From positions 1 to 64,000 of the forward strand of contig JBGPYB010000003.1 in NCBI GenBank assembly GCA_041493035.1: a DNA stretch of 64,000 nucleotides, written 5' to 3'. Below are positions 16,445 through 24,682 of this stretch, piece by piece; positions within the stretch are counted from its first letter, which is position 1, and each line of letters opens with the position of its first letter. Made by a program: the position numbers and the translations under genes. The DNA comes from JBGPYB01 sp041493035. GTDB lineage: Bacteria > Acidobacteriota > Vicinamibacteria > Fen-336. Below the pieces are notes generated by a model, which was not told the origin of the DNA, did no database searches, and saw only the letters and a program-made list of their open reading frames with translations.

Positions 16445-17907
16445 GCGAGCCTCTGGGCGAGGCCCAAGGCCTCGATCATCGCGCCCGCTTTCGCCTCGGT
16501 CTCACGAGTCTCCGCCGCGGGATCCGAATCGGCCACGATGCCGGCGCCCGCTTGCAGAGTCGCGCGGCCCTGACCCAGCAAGAGGGTTCGGATGGCGATG
16601 CAGAAATCGACGTTGCCGCGGAGGTCCAGGTATCCGAGTGCCCCGCCATAGAGGCCGCGCCGGGCCGGCTCCAGCTCGTCGATGATCTCCATGGCGCGGA
16701 TCTTCGGGGCTCCCGAGAGCGTCCCGGCCGGGAAGGTGGCGGCCACGGCGTCGAGCGCGTCCTTGCCGGGGGCCAGCTCCCCGAGGACCGAGCTCACCAG
16801 ATGGAGAACGTGGCTGTATTTCTCCACCTTCATGAACTCCGGCACGGTGATGCTGCCGAAGCGGCAGACGCGGCCCAGGTCGTTCCGGCCCAAGTCGACG
16901 AGCATCAGATGCTCGGCTCTCTCCTTGTCGTCGGCCAACAGCTCCCGAGAGAGACGTTCGTCCTCTTCCTCGCTGCGCCCGCGCGGACGCGTTCCCGCGA
17001 TGGGACGCACCTCGGCCCGACCTCCCTCGACGCGGACCAGCATCTCGGGGGATGCGCCGGCCACGGCCGATTCACCGTCCTTGAGGAAGTACATGTAGGG
17101 CGACGGGTTCACCATCCGGAGCGCACGGTAGACGGTGAACGGGGGAAGCGGGCAGGGAAGGGAGTGCTGCCGCGAGAGCACCACCTGGAAGATGTCGCCG
17201 GCGGCGATGAACTCCTTCGCCTTGAGGACGGCCTCCTGATACCACGCACCGTCGCCCAAGCCGCCGTCCTCGGCCATCGCTGCCGGGGCTACCGCTCCCA
17301 AACGAGATGCAGACGGCGGGGCCGGTTTCCGAAGGTCGTCTTCGAGCGCGTCGAGAGTCGCCTGGGCAGCGTCGAAGGAAGCTCGACTCCCTGGCTCGGC
17401 ATCGGCGATCAGGACGATTCGCTGAAGGACGTGATCGAAGGCCACCAGGGAGCGATAGAAGGAGAACGAGGCCAGGAGCCCGTCCCCCACGGGATGACGA
17501 TCCGGGATCCGCTCGAAGAGGCGCACCGCGTCGTAGGTGAGGTAGCCCACGGCGCCGCCCGTGAACCGCGGGAGGCCGGGGACCTCGGCCGCCGATGCCC
17601 CGAGGCGTCCTCGGAGCACGGGCAGGAGGCCTTCCTCCCGCACGCGGCTTCCTCGCTCGTCGCGTTCGATGACCTTTCCGTTCCGCACTTCGACGGTCGC
17701 TTCGGGACCGCGGCCCAGGAAGGAGTAACGCGCGATCCGCTCGCCGCCGATGATGCTCTCCAGCAAGAAGGCGCGATCCGACCGCCCCTCGATCGCCAGG
17801 AACGCCGACACAGGAGTCAGCAGATCTCCCGGAATCTCACGGTAGACCGGGACGAGGCCGCCTCCTGCCGAGAGTCGATCGTAGTGCTCGAAAGAGAGGG
17901 ATTTCAC
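16441..17907 (-). CDS. trpE: Anthranilate synthase component I
   Basis: 488 residues. It makes anthranilate from chorismate and ammonia, the committed tryptophan step. The N-terminal feedback site motif FLLESIIGGERIARYSFLG is intact, so allosteric inhibition by tryptophan is expected. The catalytic half has FQVVLSRQH, VRPIAGTRPRGRSEEEDE, HLMLVDLGRNDLGRVC, PAGTLSGAPKIRAMEIID and RGLYGGALGYLD. GTG start, overlapping the hisIE stop by four bases: this is the junction between the histidine and tryptophan sections. Confidence 0.97.
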   Translation of the reverse strand: MKSLSFEHYDRLSAGGGLVPVYREIPGDLLTPVSAFLAIEGRSDRAFLLESIIGGERIARYSFLGRGPEATVEVRNGKVIERDERGSRVREEGLLPVLRGRLGASAAEVPGLPRFTGGAVGYLTYDAVRLFERIPDRHPVGDGLLASFSFYRSLVAFDHVLQRIVLIADAEPGSRASFDAAQATLDALEDDLRKPAPPSASRLGAVAPAAMAEDGGLGDGAWYQEAVLKAKEFIAAGDIFQVVLSRQHSLPCPLPPFTVYRALRMVNPSPYMYFLKDGESAVAGASPEMLVRVEGGRAEVRPIAGTRPRGRSEEEDERLSRELLADDKERAEHLMLVDLGRNDLGRVCRFGSITVPEFMKVEKYSHVLHLVSSVLGELAPGKDALDAVAATFPAGTLSGAPKIRAMEIIDELEPARRGLYGGALGYLDLRGNVDFCIAIRTLLLGQGRATLQAGAGIVADSDPAAETRETEAKAGAMIEALGLAQRLA

Positions 17908-18533
17908 CTTTCGGTTCTCCGCCGCCGGAGCACGTCGAGAGCGCGTTCCATGGGGACGCCACGTTGCGCCAGGCCGACGAGAAGGTGGAAGAGGAGGTCC
18001 GCGGTCTCCTCGGCCAGTCGTTCGTCGGTCTCGCCCTTGGCCGCGAGAATGACCTCCGTGGACTCCTCACCGATCTTCTTGAGCGTGTGATCGAGCCCTT
18101 TGGCGAACAGACGGGCGGTGTAGGAGCCTTCGCCACCAGTGCGCCCGCGCTCGGCAATCACTCGGCCGACCTCGGCGAGGATTCCGGCGGCCGTGGTCGT
18201 CCCATCGCCGAAGCAGGTGCGGGTCCCCGTGTGACAAATGGGACCGTCGGGTTCGACGGTCATCAGGACCGTGTCGCGGTCGCAGTCGGCATGCATCGCG
18301 TGGACGTACAGACGATTCCCCGAGGTTTCTCCCTTCTGCCAGAGAGCGCCACGGCTGCGGCTCCAGAAGTGAGCCAGCCTCGTCTCCGCCGTCCGCTCGA
18401 GAGCCTCGGCGGTGGCGTAGGCGACCATCAGGACGTCCCCGCTCACGCGGTCCTGGGCAACGACGGGGAGGAGTCCCCTCTCGTCAAACTTGAGACCAAC
18501 GGGGACCGTCAGCGCCGGCGCGCCGTCAGACAA
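17904..18533 (-). CDS. hisIE: Bifunctional phosphoribosyl-AMP cyclohydrolase / phosphoribosyl-ATP pyrophosphatase
   Basis: About 209 residues carrying steps 2 and 3 of histidine synthesis. The HisI part has WSRSRGALWQKGETSGN, HADCDRDTVLMTVEPDGPIC and the zinc/Mg cysteines ending TGTRTCF. The HisE part has LDHTLKKIGEESTEVILAAKG and EETADLLFHLLVGLAQRG. Start: TTG 18533 has GGAGG at six-base spacing and overlaps the hisF stop; an in-frame GTG at 18548 would swallow that site, so TTG is preferred, though not certain. The gene overlaps trpE by four bases. Confidence 0.93.
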   Translation of the reverse strand: MSDGAPALTVPVGLKFDERGLLPVVAQDRVSGDVLMVAYATAEALERTAETRLAHFWSRSRGALWQKGETSGNRLYVHAMHADCDRDTVLMTVEPDGPICHTGTRTCFGDGTTTAAGILAEVGRVIAERGRTGGEGSYTARLFAKGLDHTLKKIGEESTEVILAAKGETDERLAEETADLLFHLLVGLAQRGVPMERALDVLRRRRTER

Positions 18534-19287
18534 GGCGCACCTCCACACCCGCCTCGTGGAGGCGGGCCTTCGCCTCGGGAATCCGGATCTCGCCGAAGTG
18601 GAAGAGCGACGCGGCCAGAGCGGCGCTCGCGGCTCCTTTGGTGAGGACCTCGGCCATGTGATCGATGCTTCCGCACCCCCCGGAGGCCACGACCGGCACC
18701 GACACGGCGTCAGTCACCGCGCGCGTCAGCGCCACGTCGAAGCCGTCCTTGGTGCCGTCGCGGTCCATGCTGGTGAGAAGGATTTCTCCCGCCCCGCGTT
18801 CGGCCCCTTCCCGCGCCCAAACCACGGCGTCCCTCCCAGTAGCGGTCCGCCCACCATGGACGAAGACCTCCCAGCTCTCGGGCTCCGCGCGTCGGGCGTC
18901 GATGGCGAGAACCACGGCCTGGGCACCGAAGCGCCTCGCGAGGCGATCCAGAAGAGACGGGTCGGCCACGGCAGCGGTATTGACGGCGACTTTGTCGGCG
19001 CCGGCGCGCAGCAGCGCGTCGGCATCTTCGACGGAGCGCACACCACCGCCCACGGTGAACGGCAGGAAGACCGCGTCCGCTACGCGCCTCACCATGTCGA
19101 GGACGATGGGGCGTGCGTCGGACGAGGCCGTGATGTCGAGGAAGACCAGCTCGTCGGCCCCCTCGGCGTCGTAGCGCACCGCGCACTCCACGGGATCCCC
19201 GGCGTCGCGTAGGGAGACGAACTTCACGCCCTTGACCACGCGACCGCGGTCCACGTCGAGACACGGAATGAGACGCTTGGCCAGCAT
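18526..19287 (-). CDS. hisF: Imidazole glycerol phosphate synthase, cyclase subunit
   Basis: 253 residues, TIM barrel. LAKRLIPCLDVDRGRVVKGV, the catalytic aspartates in CLDVD and LTSMDRDGTKDGFD, FTVGGGVRSVEDA and VVASGGCGSIDHMAEV are all present. It makes IGP and AICAR with ammonia from HisH. Its ATG is reached through a TGATG overlap with the LRV-type gene that separates it from hisA. Confidence 0.97.
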   Translation of the reverse strand: MLAKRLIPCLDVDRGRVVKGVKFVSLRDAGDPVECAVRYDAEGADELVFLDITASSDARPIVLDMVRRVADAVFLPFTVGGGVRSVEDADALLRAGADKVAVNTAAVADPSLLDRLARRFGAQAVVLAIDARRAEPESWEVFVHGGRTATGRDAVVWAREGAERGAGEILLTSMDRDGTKDGFDVALTRAVTDAVSVPVVASGGCGSIDHMAEVLTKGAASAALAASLFHFGEIRIPEAKARLHEAGVEVRLV

Positions 19288-19661
19288 CAGTGCTTCTTCG
19301 CCCTGGAGAACGTGTGGTTGGCGTGCTCGCGCACGTCCTCGTCAGCGTGACTCAAGAGGGCCTTTCGCATGTCCTGGGGAAGCTTGCGGTTCGTGGCGAG
19401 GCTCACCAGGATCTCCCGTCGCGTCTCCCGGCCGAGGTCACGCAGGACATCCTCGGGCGTGTTGGGGTGGGAGGCGAGCCACGCCAGGAGCGCGGCCGCG
19501 TCCTTTGGCATTCCGGCGTCGCGGATCCCGGCCACGGTTTCACGAATGTCCTTCTCGGCAAGGACGTCATCGTAGACAACCGTTGCGGCGCCCCCCGGTT
19601 TCTCGAGGGCGCGCCGCACGGCCTGGCGGTCCACGCCCTTACCGATCCGCAGCATCGTCAC
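19287..19661 (-). CDS. Leucine-rich-repeat-variant (LRV)-like protein inside the his operon
   Basis: 124 residues, no signal peptide, no cysteine. The C-terminal half is made of short helical repeats of LRV/HEAT character: LLAWLASHPNTPEDVLRDLG, then TRREILVSLATNRKLPQDMR, then KALLSHADEDVREHANHTF. Such solenoids bind proteins. The N-terminal half (VDRQAVRRALEKPGGAATV) has no recognisable domain. It overlaps hisA by 23 bases and touches hisF through TGATG, so it is translated with them. A role as a small partner of the HisA/HisF/HisH enzymes is conceivable but only from position. GTG 19661 or ATG 19655 could be the start; GGAGG precedes both. Confidence 0.7.
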   Translation of the reverse strand: MTMLRIGKGVDRQAVRRALEKPGGAATVVYDDVLAEKDIRETVAGIRDAGMPKDAAALLAWLASHPNTPEDVLRDLGRETRREILVSLATNRKLPQDMRKALLSHADEDVREHANHTFSRAKKH

Positions 19662-20388
19662 CGTGCGTGCCTCCGAGTGCGGCCTGGGCTTCAGCCATCG
19701 TAAACCGCTCTTCGTAGAGAGCCTTCCCCACGATCACCTCGTCGACTCCGAGAGGGGCCAGGTCCCGGAGCCGGACCAGGTCCTCACGCGTCGAGACGCC
19801 GCCCCCGGCGGTGATGCGAAGGCCGCACGAGCGGGCGAGCTGCTCGATCGCCTCGATGTTCGGGCCGACCAGCGTTCCGTCGCGCACCACGTCGGTGTAC
19901 TGGATGCGCGGGACGCCCCAGGACTTCACCCGCTCGGCGAGATCGAGGGCGCCCATGGTCGTGATCTCGCGCCAGCCGGCCACGGCCACCATGCCGTTCT
20001 TCGCATCGAGAGCGACAGCCACGGCTTCGGGCCAGAGTCGCACGGCCTGCTGTACGACACCGGGGTCCGCCACGGCGGCAGTCCCGAAGATCACGCGGTT
20101 GGCGCCTCGGTCGCGGTACCGCATGGCGTTCTCCAGAATCCGCAGGCCGCCGCCCACCTCCACGGGGATCTTCACGGCGTCGATGACGGCTGCCACCGCG
20201 TCGAACTGCGGGTTCGCCGAGATGGCCGCGTCCAGGTCCACGACATGGAGGCGGCGCGCGCCCGCCGCCTCCCAACGTCGTCCGGCCTCGGCTGGATCGC
20301 TGCCGTAGACGGTCTCGTTCTCCAGTTGCCCCTGGCGCAGGCGCACGACGCGGCCGCCGCGGAGGTCGATGGCCGGGACGACGATCAT
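19639..20388 (-). CDS. hisA: ProFAR isomerase
   Basis: 249 residues. It isomerises the ProFAR intermediate. Opens MIVVPAIDLRGGRVVRLRQG (catalytic aspartate in AIDL); HVVDLDAA, VEVGGGLRILEN, VIFGTAAVADPG, VQYTDVVRDGTL-like RIQYTDVVRDGTLVGPN, and ITAGGGVSTREDL match HisA. It may have the dual HisA/PriA activity seen in actinobacteria, but the separate trpF here makes that unnecessary. ATGA overlap with hisH upstream. Confidence 0.96.
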   Translation of the reverse strand: MIVVPAIDLRGGRVVRLRQGQLENETVYGSDPAEAGRRWEAAGARRLHVVDLDAAISANPQFDAVAAVIDAVKIPVEVGGGLRILENAMRYRDRGANRVIFGTAAVADPGVVQQAVRLWPEAVAVALDAKNGMVAVAGWREITTMGALDLAERVKSWGVPRIQYTDVVRDGTLVGPNIEAIEQLARSCGLRITAGGGVSTREDLVRLRDLAPLGVDEVIVGKALYEERFTMAEAQAALGGTHGDDAADR

Positions 20389-21047
20389 GGCTGGACTTCC
20401 GCGGCCGGTGCGGCCTCGCGCCGCGCTCCTTTGGAGAGAGGATCGGAGGCGACGCTCGCCACCCAGTTCGCGATCATCCGGAGGCCCACGTGCTGGCTCT
20501 TCTCCGGATGGAACTGGACTCCCAGAATGTTTGCAGCTCCGACGACGGCGGGAAGGTCGCGGCCATAGTCCGTGGAGGCGATCGTGACGTCCGCGGGAGC
20601 GTCGCAGTAGTAGGAATGGACGAAGTACACATGAGCCCCGTCCTCGACCCCATCGAGAAGCGGGTGAGAGCGATCGCGGCGTAGACGGTTCCAGCCCATG
20701 TGGGGTACCGGCAGCGTTCCCGGGATGCGACGCACTCGGCCGGGGAGAAGGCCGAGGCCCTCGTGATCGCCGTGCTCTTCGCTCCCCTCGAACAGAAGCT
20801 GCATGCCGATGCAGATTCCGAGGAGAGGCTTGCCGGTGGACGCCGCCTCCCGGAGCACGGGCACGAGGCCGCGGCTCCGGACCTCCTCCATCGTCGCGCC
20901 GAAGGCTCCGTCGCCGGGGAGGACGAGAGCGTTGGCGGCCCTGAGGGCCGCGGGGTCGCCGGTGAGAACGGTCTCGACTCCGGCGTAGCGGAAGCCCTTC
21001 GTGAGGCTGCCGAGGTTGCCGAGACCGTAGTCGACGATGGCGATCAC
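20385..21047 (-). CDS. hisH: Imidazole glycerol phosphate synthase, glutamine amidotransferase subunit
   Basis: 220 residues. It supplies ammonia to HisF. VIAIVDYGLGNLGSLTKGF, VLPGDGAFGATMEEV, the nucleophile cysteine in LLGICIGMQLLFEGSEEHG, MGWNRL, VYFVHSYY and ILGVQFHPEKSQHVGLR are the family landmarks. The N-terminal oxyanion strand in many HisH proteins is PGVG; here it is PGDG. GTG start 21047 overlaps the hisB stop; the frame is open upstream but has no homology. A C-terminal tail (SKGARREAAPAAEVQP) is extra. Confidence 0.95.
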   Translation of the reverse strand: MIAIVDYGLGNLGSLTKGFRYAGVETVLTGDPAALRAANALVLPGDGAFGATMEEVRSRGLVPVLREAASTGKPLLGICIGMQLLFEGSEEHGDHEGLGLLPGRVRRIPGTLPVPHMGWNRLRRDRSHPLLDGVEDGAHVYFVHSYYCDAPADVTIASTDYGRDLPAVVGAANILGVQFHPEKSQHVGLRMIANWVASVASDPLSKGARREAAPAAEVQP

Positions 21048-21646
21048 AGGCTCCCCTTCGTGCTTGGAACGTCCTTCACACGCGGATCCCTGGCGACGGC
21101 CATCGAAAGGGCGCGGGCGCTGGACTTGAACAGGGTCTCGGCGATGTGGTGGGCGTTTCGGCCGCGCACGAGATCGATGTGGATGTTGAGACGGCCGTGA
21201 TCCGCGAGGGCCCAGAAGAAGTCCTCGAACAGCTCCGTCGGCATCGTCCCGACCTGTCGCGCCTTGAAGGGGACGTCGTAGTGGAGATAGGGACGCCCCG
21301 AGAGATCGATCACGCACCGGGACAGGGCCTCGTCGAGAGGGACGTATGCGTGTCCGAAGCGAACGATGCCCTTCTTGTCGCCGAGGGCCTTCAGCAAGGC
21401 CTGGCCGAAGACGATTCCCACGTCCTCCACGCTGTGGTGGGCGTCCACGTGGAGGTCGCCCTTGCACCGGAGATCCAGGTCGAAGCGCGCGTGGGTCGCG
21501 AGCGCCGTGAGCATGTGGTCGAAGAAGCCGATCCCCGTCTGGATCTTTGAGCGCCCTTCGCCGTCCAGGTCGAGGGAAAGGTGAATCTCCGTCTCGCGGG
21601 TCTTGCGATCGATCGAAGCGTTGCGGCGCACCGGCGTCTGCCTCAC
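21044..21646 (-). CDS. hisB: Imidazoleglycerol-phosphate dehydratase
   Basis: 200 residues, the dehydratase alone; the N-terminal histidinol-phosphatase domain of enteric HisB is absent, so that step must come from another locus. The manganese-binding histidine motifs are GIGFFDHMLTALATH, DLHVDAHHSVEDVGIVFGQ, LFEDFFWALADHGRLNIHI and GRNAHHIAE. The start is GTG 21646, overlapping the hisC stop by four bases; the longer open frame upstream lies wholly within hisC. Confidence 0.95.
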   Translation of the reverse strand: MRQTPVRRNASIDRKTRETEIHLSLDLDGEGRSKIQTGIGFFDHMLTALATHARFDLDLRCKGDLHVDAHHSVEDVGIVFGQALLKALGDKKGIVRFGHAYVPLDEALSRCVIDLSGRPYLHYDVPFKARQVGTMPTELFEDFFWALADHGRLNIHIDLVRGRNAHHIAETLFKSSARALSMAVARDPRVKDVPSTKGSL

Positions 21647-22746
21647 AAAGGCCTCCCAAGGGCGTTCTCGGCGAGCGCCTCTTGGAGGGCACCGAGGAAT
21701 GTCTCGTTCTCGGATTCCGACCCGACGCTCACACGAAGGCAGCGAGAGAGGCGAGGATAGGAGGTCACGTCGCGGACGAGAACACCACGACTTAAGAGAG
21801 CCTCGAAAATGCGTTTCGGCTCGGCCTCGAGGAACTCGATCAGAAAGAAATTGGCCCGCGACGGATAGACCCTGACTCCGGGTACCTCGCGAAGCCGCGC
21901 CGTCAAAGCCTCGCGAGCTTGGATGAGCCGGCGCACAGTGTCGCGAAGGCTCTCCCACTCTTCGATGGCCGCCCTGGCCGCCAGCTCCGAGAAGAAGTTG
22001 AGGTTGTAAGGGAGGCGTGCCTTGTTGACCTCGCGGACAAGGTCGGGGGACGCAAGGAGGTATCCGACGCGCCCTCCGGCCAGGCCCATGGCCTTCGAGA
22101 AGGTGCGGAGGACGACGAGGTTCGAACAGGTGGCCAGAAGGGGGACGACCGTTTCTCCCGAGAACTCGTGATAGGCCTCGTCCACAATGACGAGGCCGTC
22201 AGATTCCCGGCAGAGCCTCTCGACGGCGGCGGCGGGATAGAGGCTACCCGTCGGGTTGTTCGGGGAGCAGACGATGGTCACCGGCGCTTCGGCTTCGCGG
22301 CGTGCCGCGGCCAGGGCCTCAGTGTCGTATTCCAGCTCGGGTCCAACGCCCACGCGGATGACTTCGCCGCCGAGGATGCGGGTCAAGAGCGCGTACAGCG
22401 TGAAGGTTGGTTCCGGAATGACGACCCGCGTCCCCGGACCCACCGTGATGAGGAGCAGGGCTTCGATCAACTCGTTGGAGCCGTTCCCAGCCAGAACTCC
22501 GTCCTCTCTCCAGCCGGAGAAGCGCGCGAGCGCCGCAATCAGCTCGCGAGGATCGAACTCCGGATAGCGAGACCACGGACGCCGCATGGCCTGCTCCACC
22601 ACCCGGCGCTTGATGGCTTCGGGGAGATCGTACGGGTTCTCGTTCTGGTTGATCTTCACGGCAGCATTCCGCGCCGCGAGCGTGTAGGCCGCCACGCCCC
22701 TCACCGATGGCTTCACGTGGCGGAGAACGTCGTCCTTGACGATCAC
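21643..22746 (-). CDS. hisC: Histidinol-phosphate aminotransferase
   Basis: 367 residues, fold-type I PLP aminotransferase. KINQNENPYDLPEAIK, RYPEFDPRELI, VLAGNGSNELIEALLL, VCSPNNPTGSLYP, VDEAYHEFSG and the PLP lysine in LRTFSKAMGLAGGRVGYLLA identify HisC. The same enzyme often also transaminates phenylalanine and tyrosine precursors, which would suit its place in an aromatic/histidine operon; that is inference. GTG start overlapping the hisD stop. Confidence 0.95.
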   Translation of the reverse strand: MIVKDDVLRHVKPSVRGVAAYTLAARNAAVKINQNENPYDLPEAIKRRVVEQAMRRPWSRYPEFDPRELIAALARFSGWREDGVLAGNGSNELIEALLLITVGPGTRVVIPEPTFTLYALLTRILGGEVIRVGVGPELEYDTEALAAARREAEAPVTIVCSPNNPTGSLYPAAAVERLCRESDGLVIVDEAYHEFSGETVVPLLATCSNLVVLRTFSKAMGLAGGRVGYLLASPDLVREVNKARLPYNLNFFSELAARAAIEEWESLRDTVRRLIQAREALTARLREVPGVRVYPSRANFFLIEFLEAEPKRIFEALLSRGVLVRDVTSYPRLSRCLRVSVGSESENETFLGALQEALAENALGRPL

Positions 22747-24071
22747 CCCGCCCTCCCCGCGCCCCGCCGGACACGGCGATCACCGGTCACGAACCGAGTC
22801 ACGACGCTCTCAGCGTGGCCGACGAACCCCTCGGCTCGTGCCACGGCCACTATTCCATCGGCCACAAGGCGAAGACTGTTCTTCGTCATCGTCACGACGC
22901 TCTGTCGCCGCTGGAAGTCCCGCACCGAGAGAGGCGAGGCGTACCGCGCCGCGCCGCCCGTCGGCAGTACGTGGTTCGGGCCGATGCCGTAGTCCCCCAC
23001 CGCGACCGGCGCGTGTCTTCCCACGAAGACCGCCCCCGCCACGATCCGCTTGGCTACGGTGCCGGATCGTCGCGTCATGACCTCGGCGTGTTCCGGCGCG
23101 AGGGCGTTCACCGCCGCGATCCCTTGCTCAAGGTCCTTCGCCAGAACGATAGCGCCGTTTCGATCCAGCGCACGCCGCGCCGCCGCGACGTTCGCCACTG
23201 ACGGAAGCCCCGCCTCGACCCGGCGCCGGACCTCGGCGGCCAGCGTCGCCGAGGGTGTGACGAGAACGACCGTCTCGTCCCCGCTCCCGTGCTCGGCCTG
23301 CGCCAGAAGGTCGGCGGCCACCCAACCCGCGTCGGCCGAGTCGTCAGCGAGGACCACCACCTCGCTCGGCCCGGCGTCATGGTCGATCTCGACGGCGCCA
23401 CGCACCTGGCGTTTCGCCGCGGCAACGTAGGCATTCCCGGGGCCGACGATCTTCGCCACCTTCGAGACGCTCTCGGTGCCGTACGCGAGTGCCGCCACAG
23501 CCTGCGCCCCGCCGATCCGAAAGACCGAGGTCTCCACGCCGGCGATGACGAGAGCGGCGGCGACGGCGGGGTTCGCTTCGAGCGCGCGGGGTGGCGTGAC
23601 CACGATGATCCTCGGAACGCCGGCGATTCGGGCCGGGATCGCGTTCATGAGGACCGACGAGGGATAGGCACCCGCCCCTCCCGGCACGTAGAGCCCTACG
23701 GCATCGAGAGGCGCGACCCGTTCCTCGAGGCTCCCTCCCCCGGGGAGCGGTAAACGGAATCCCGCGGAGCGCTGGCGACGATGGTAAGCCTCCACCCGGC
23801 GGGCCATTTGCCGGAGCGCGGCCACCACCGATGGCGCGGCGCGTCGCGCGAGGGCTCGGGTCTCGGCTGGGGGGAGGCGAAGCGTGCGAGGGGTGAGGCG
23901 GACGCCGTCGAACCGCTGCGTGAGACGCACCAAGGCGTCGTCGCCCGATCGACGCACCTCGGCGAGAACGGCGGCTACCGCCCGCTCCACTCGCCCATCT
24001 CGTGCGCCACCGCGAGGCAGGGAGGCGACGTAGAGATGCCACGCGGCGGTACCGAAGCGCAGCGTCTTCAC
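22743..24071 (-). CDS. hisD: Histidinol dehydrogenase
   Basis: 442 residues. It carries out the last two oxidations to histidine. VERAVAAVLAEVRRSGDDAL, VAPLDAVGLYVPGGAGAYPS, IVGPGNAYVAAAKRQVRGAVEIDHDAGPSEVV in blocks, LLAQAEHGSGDE (zinc/base residues), NALAPEHAEVM, and YGIGPNHVLPTGGAARYASPL are complete. A basic low-complexity end (TGDRRVRRGAGRAG) extends the usual length slightly. GTG start overlapping the hisG stop (GTGA). Confidence 0.96.
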   Translation of the reverse strand: MKTLRFGTAAWHLYVASLPRGGARDGRVERAVAAVLAEVRRSGDDALVRLTQRFDGVRLTPRTLRLPPAETRALARRAAPSVVAALRQMARRVEAYHRRQRSAGFRLPLPGGGSLEERVAPLDAVGLYVPGGAGAYPSSVLMNAIPARIAGVPRIIVVTPPRALEANPAVAAALVIAGVETSVFRIGGAQAVAALAYGTESVSKVAKIVGPGNAYVAAAKRQVRGAVEIDHDAGPSEVVVLADDSADAGWVAADLLAQAEHGSGDETVVLVTPSATLAAEVRRRVEAGLPSVANVAAARRALDRNGAIVLAKDLEQGIAAVNALAPEHAEVMTRRSGTVAKRIVAGAVFVGRHAPVAVGDYGIGPNHVLPTGGAARYASPLSVRDFQRRQSVVTMTKNSLRLVADGIVAVARAEGFVGHAESVVTRFVTGDRRVRRGAGRAG

Positions 24072-24682
24072 GCGGATGCCCTCCGAAGGGTCTCGAGAAG
24101 CCCCGAGACCTCCTGCCTCCGGGCGTGGTAGCTCGCGCGATTGACGATGAGGCGCGCCGATGACGCAGCGACCTCCTCCACTGAGACGAGGCCATTCTCC
24201 TCGAGAGTGCGTCCCGTCTCGACCACGTCGACGATGCAGTCGGCGAGGCCCAGACCGGGGGCAAGCTCCACGGATCCGGAGAGCTTCACGACCTCGACCG
24301 ACACCCCGCGCTCGAGGAAGTAGGCCGAGGCGACACGCGGATACTTCGTGGCCACGCGAACGGTGGAGGCGCGCTCCGCGCCCGCCGAGGCCCGGGGCCT
24401 TGCGAGCACGAGGCGGCAGCGACCGAAGCCCAGGTCCACGGGCTCGTAGACGTCACTCCCCGTCTCCAGAAGCACGTCACGCCCCGCAATCCCGCAGTCG
24501 GCGACGCCGTACTCGACATAGGTCGGGACGTCCATGTCCTTGACGAAGAGGAACCGGAGGCCGCCCAAAGAGACCACGAGCTTGCGCCCTTCGCCCTCCG
24601 GGAACGGGAGGCCCGCCTTCCGGAACAGCGCCTCGGAGCCCGCGAGGAGTTTTCCCTTGGAAAGGGCCACGGTGAGGCTCAT
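24068..24682 (-). CDS. hisG: ATP phosphoribosyltransferase, short form
   Basis: 204 residues, lacking the C-terminal ACT-like regulatory domain of long HisG, so it needs HisZ, encoded just upstream, for activity and histidine feedback. Motifs: LTVALSKGKLLAGSEALFRKAG, FLFVKDMDVPTYVEYGVADCGIAGRDVL, and the PRPP loop in LADCIVDVVETGRTLEENGL. It is the first enzyme of the pathway. ATGA overlap with hisZ. Confidence 0.96.
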   Translation of the reverse strand: MSLTVALSKGKLLAGSEALFRKAGLPFPEGEGRKLVVSLGGLRFLFVKDMDVPTYVEYGVADCGIAGRDVLLETGSDVYEPVDLGFGRCRLVLARPRASAGAERASTVRVATKYPRVASAYFLERGVSVEVVKLSGSVELAPGLGLADCIVDVVETGRTLEENGLVSVEEVAASSARLIVNRASYHARRQEVSGLLETLRRASA

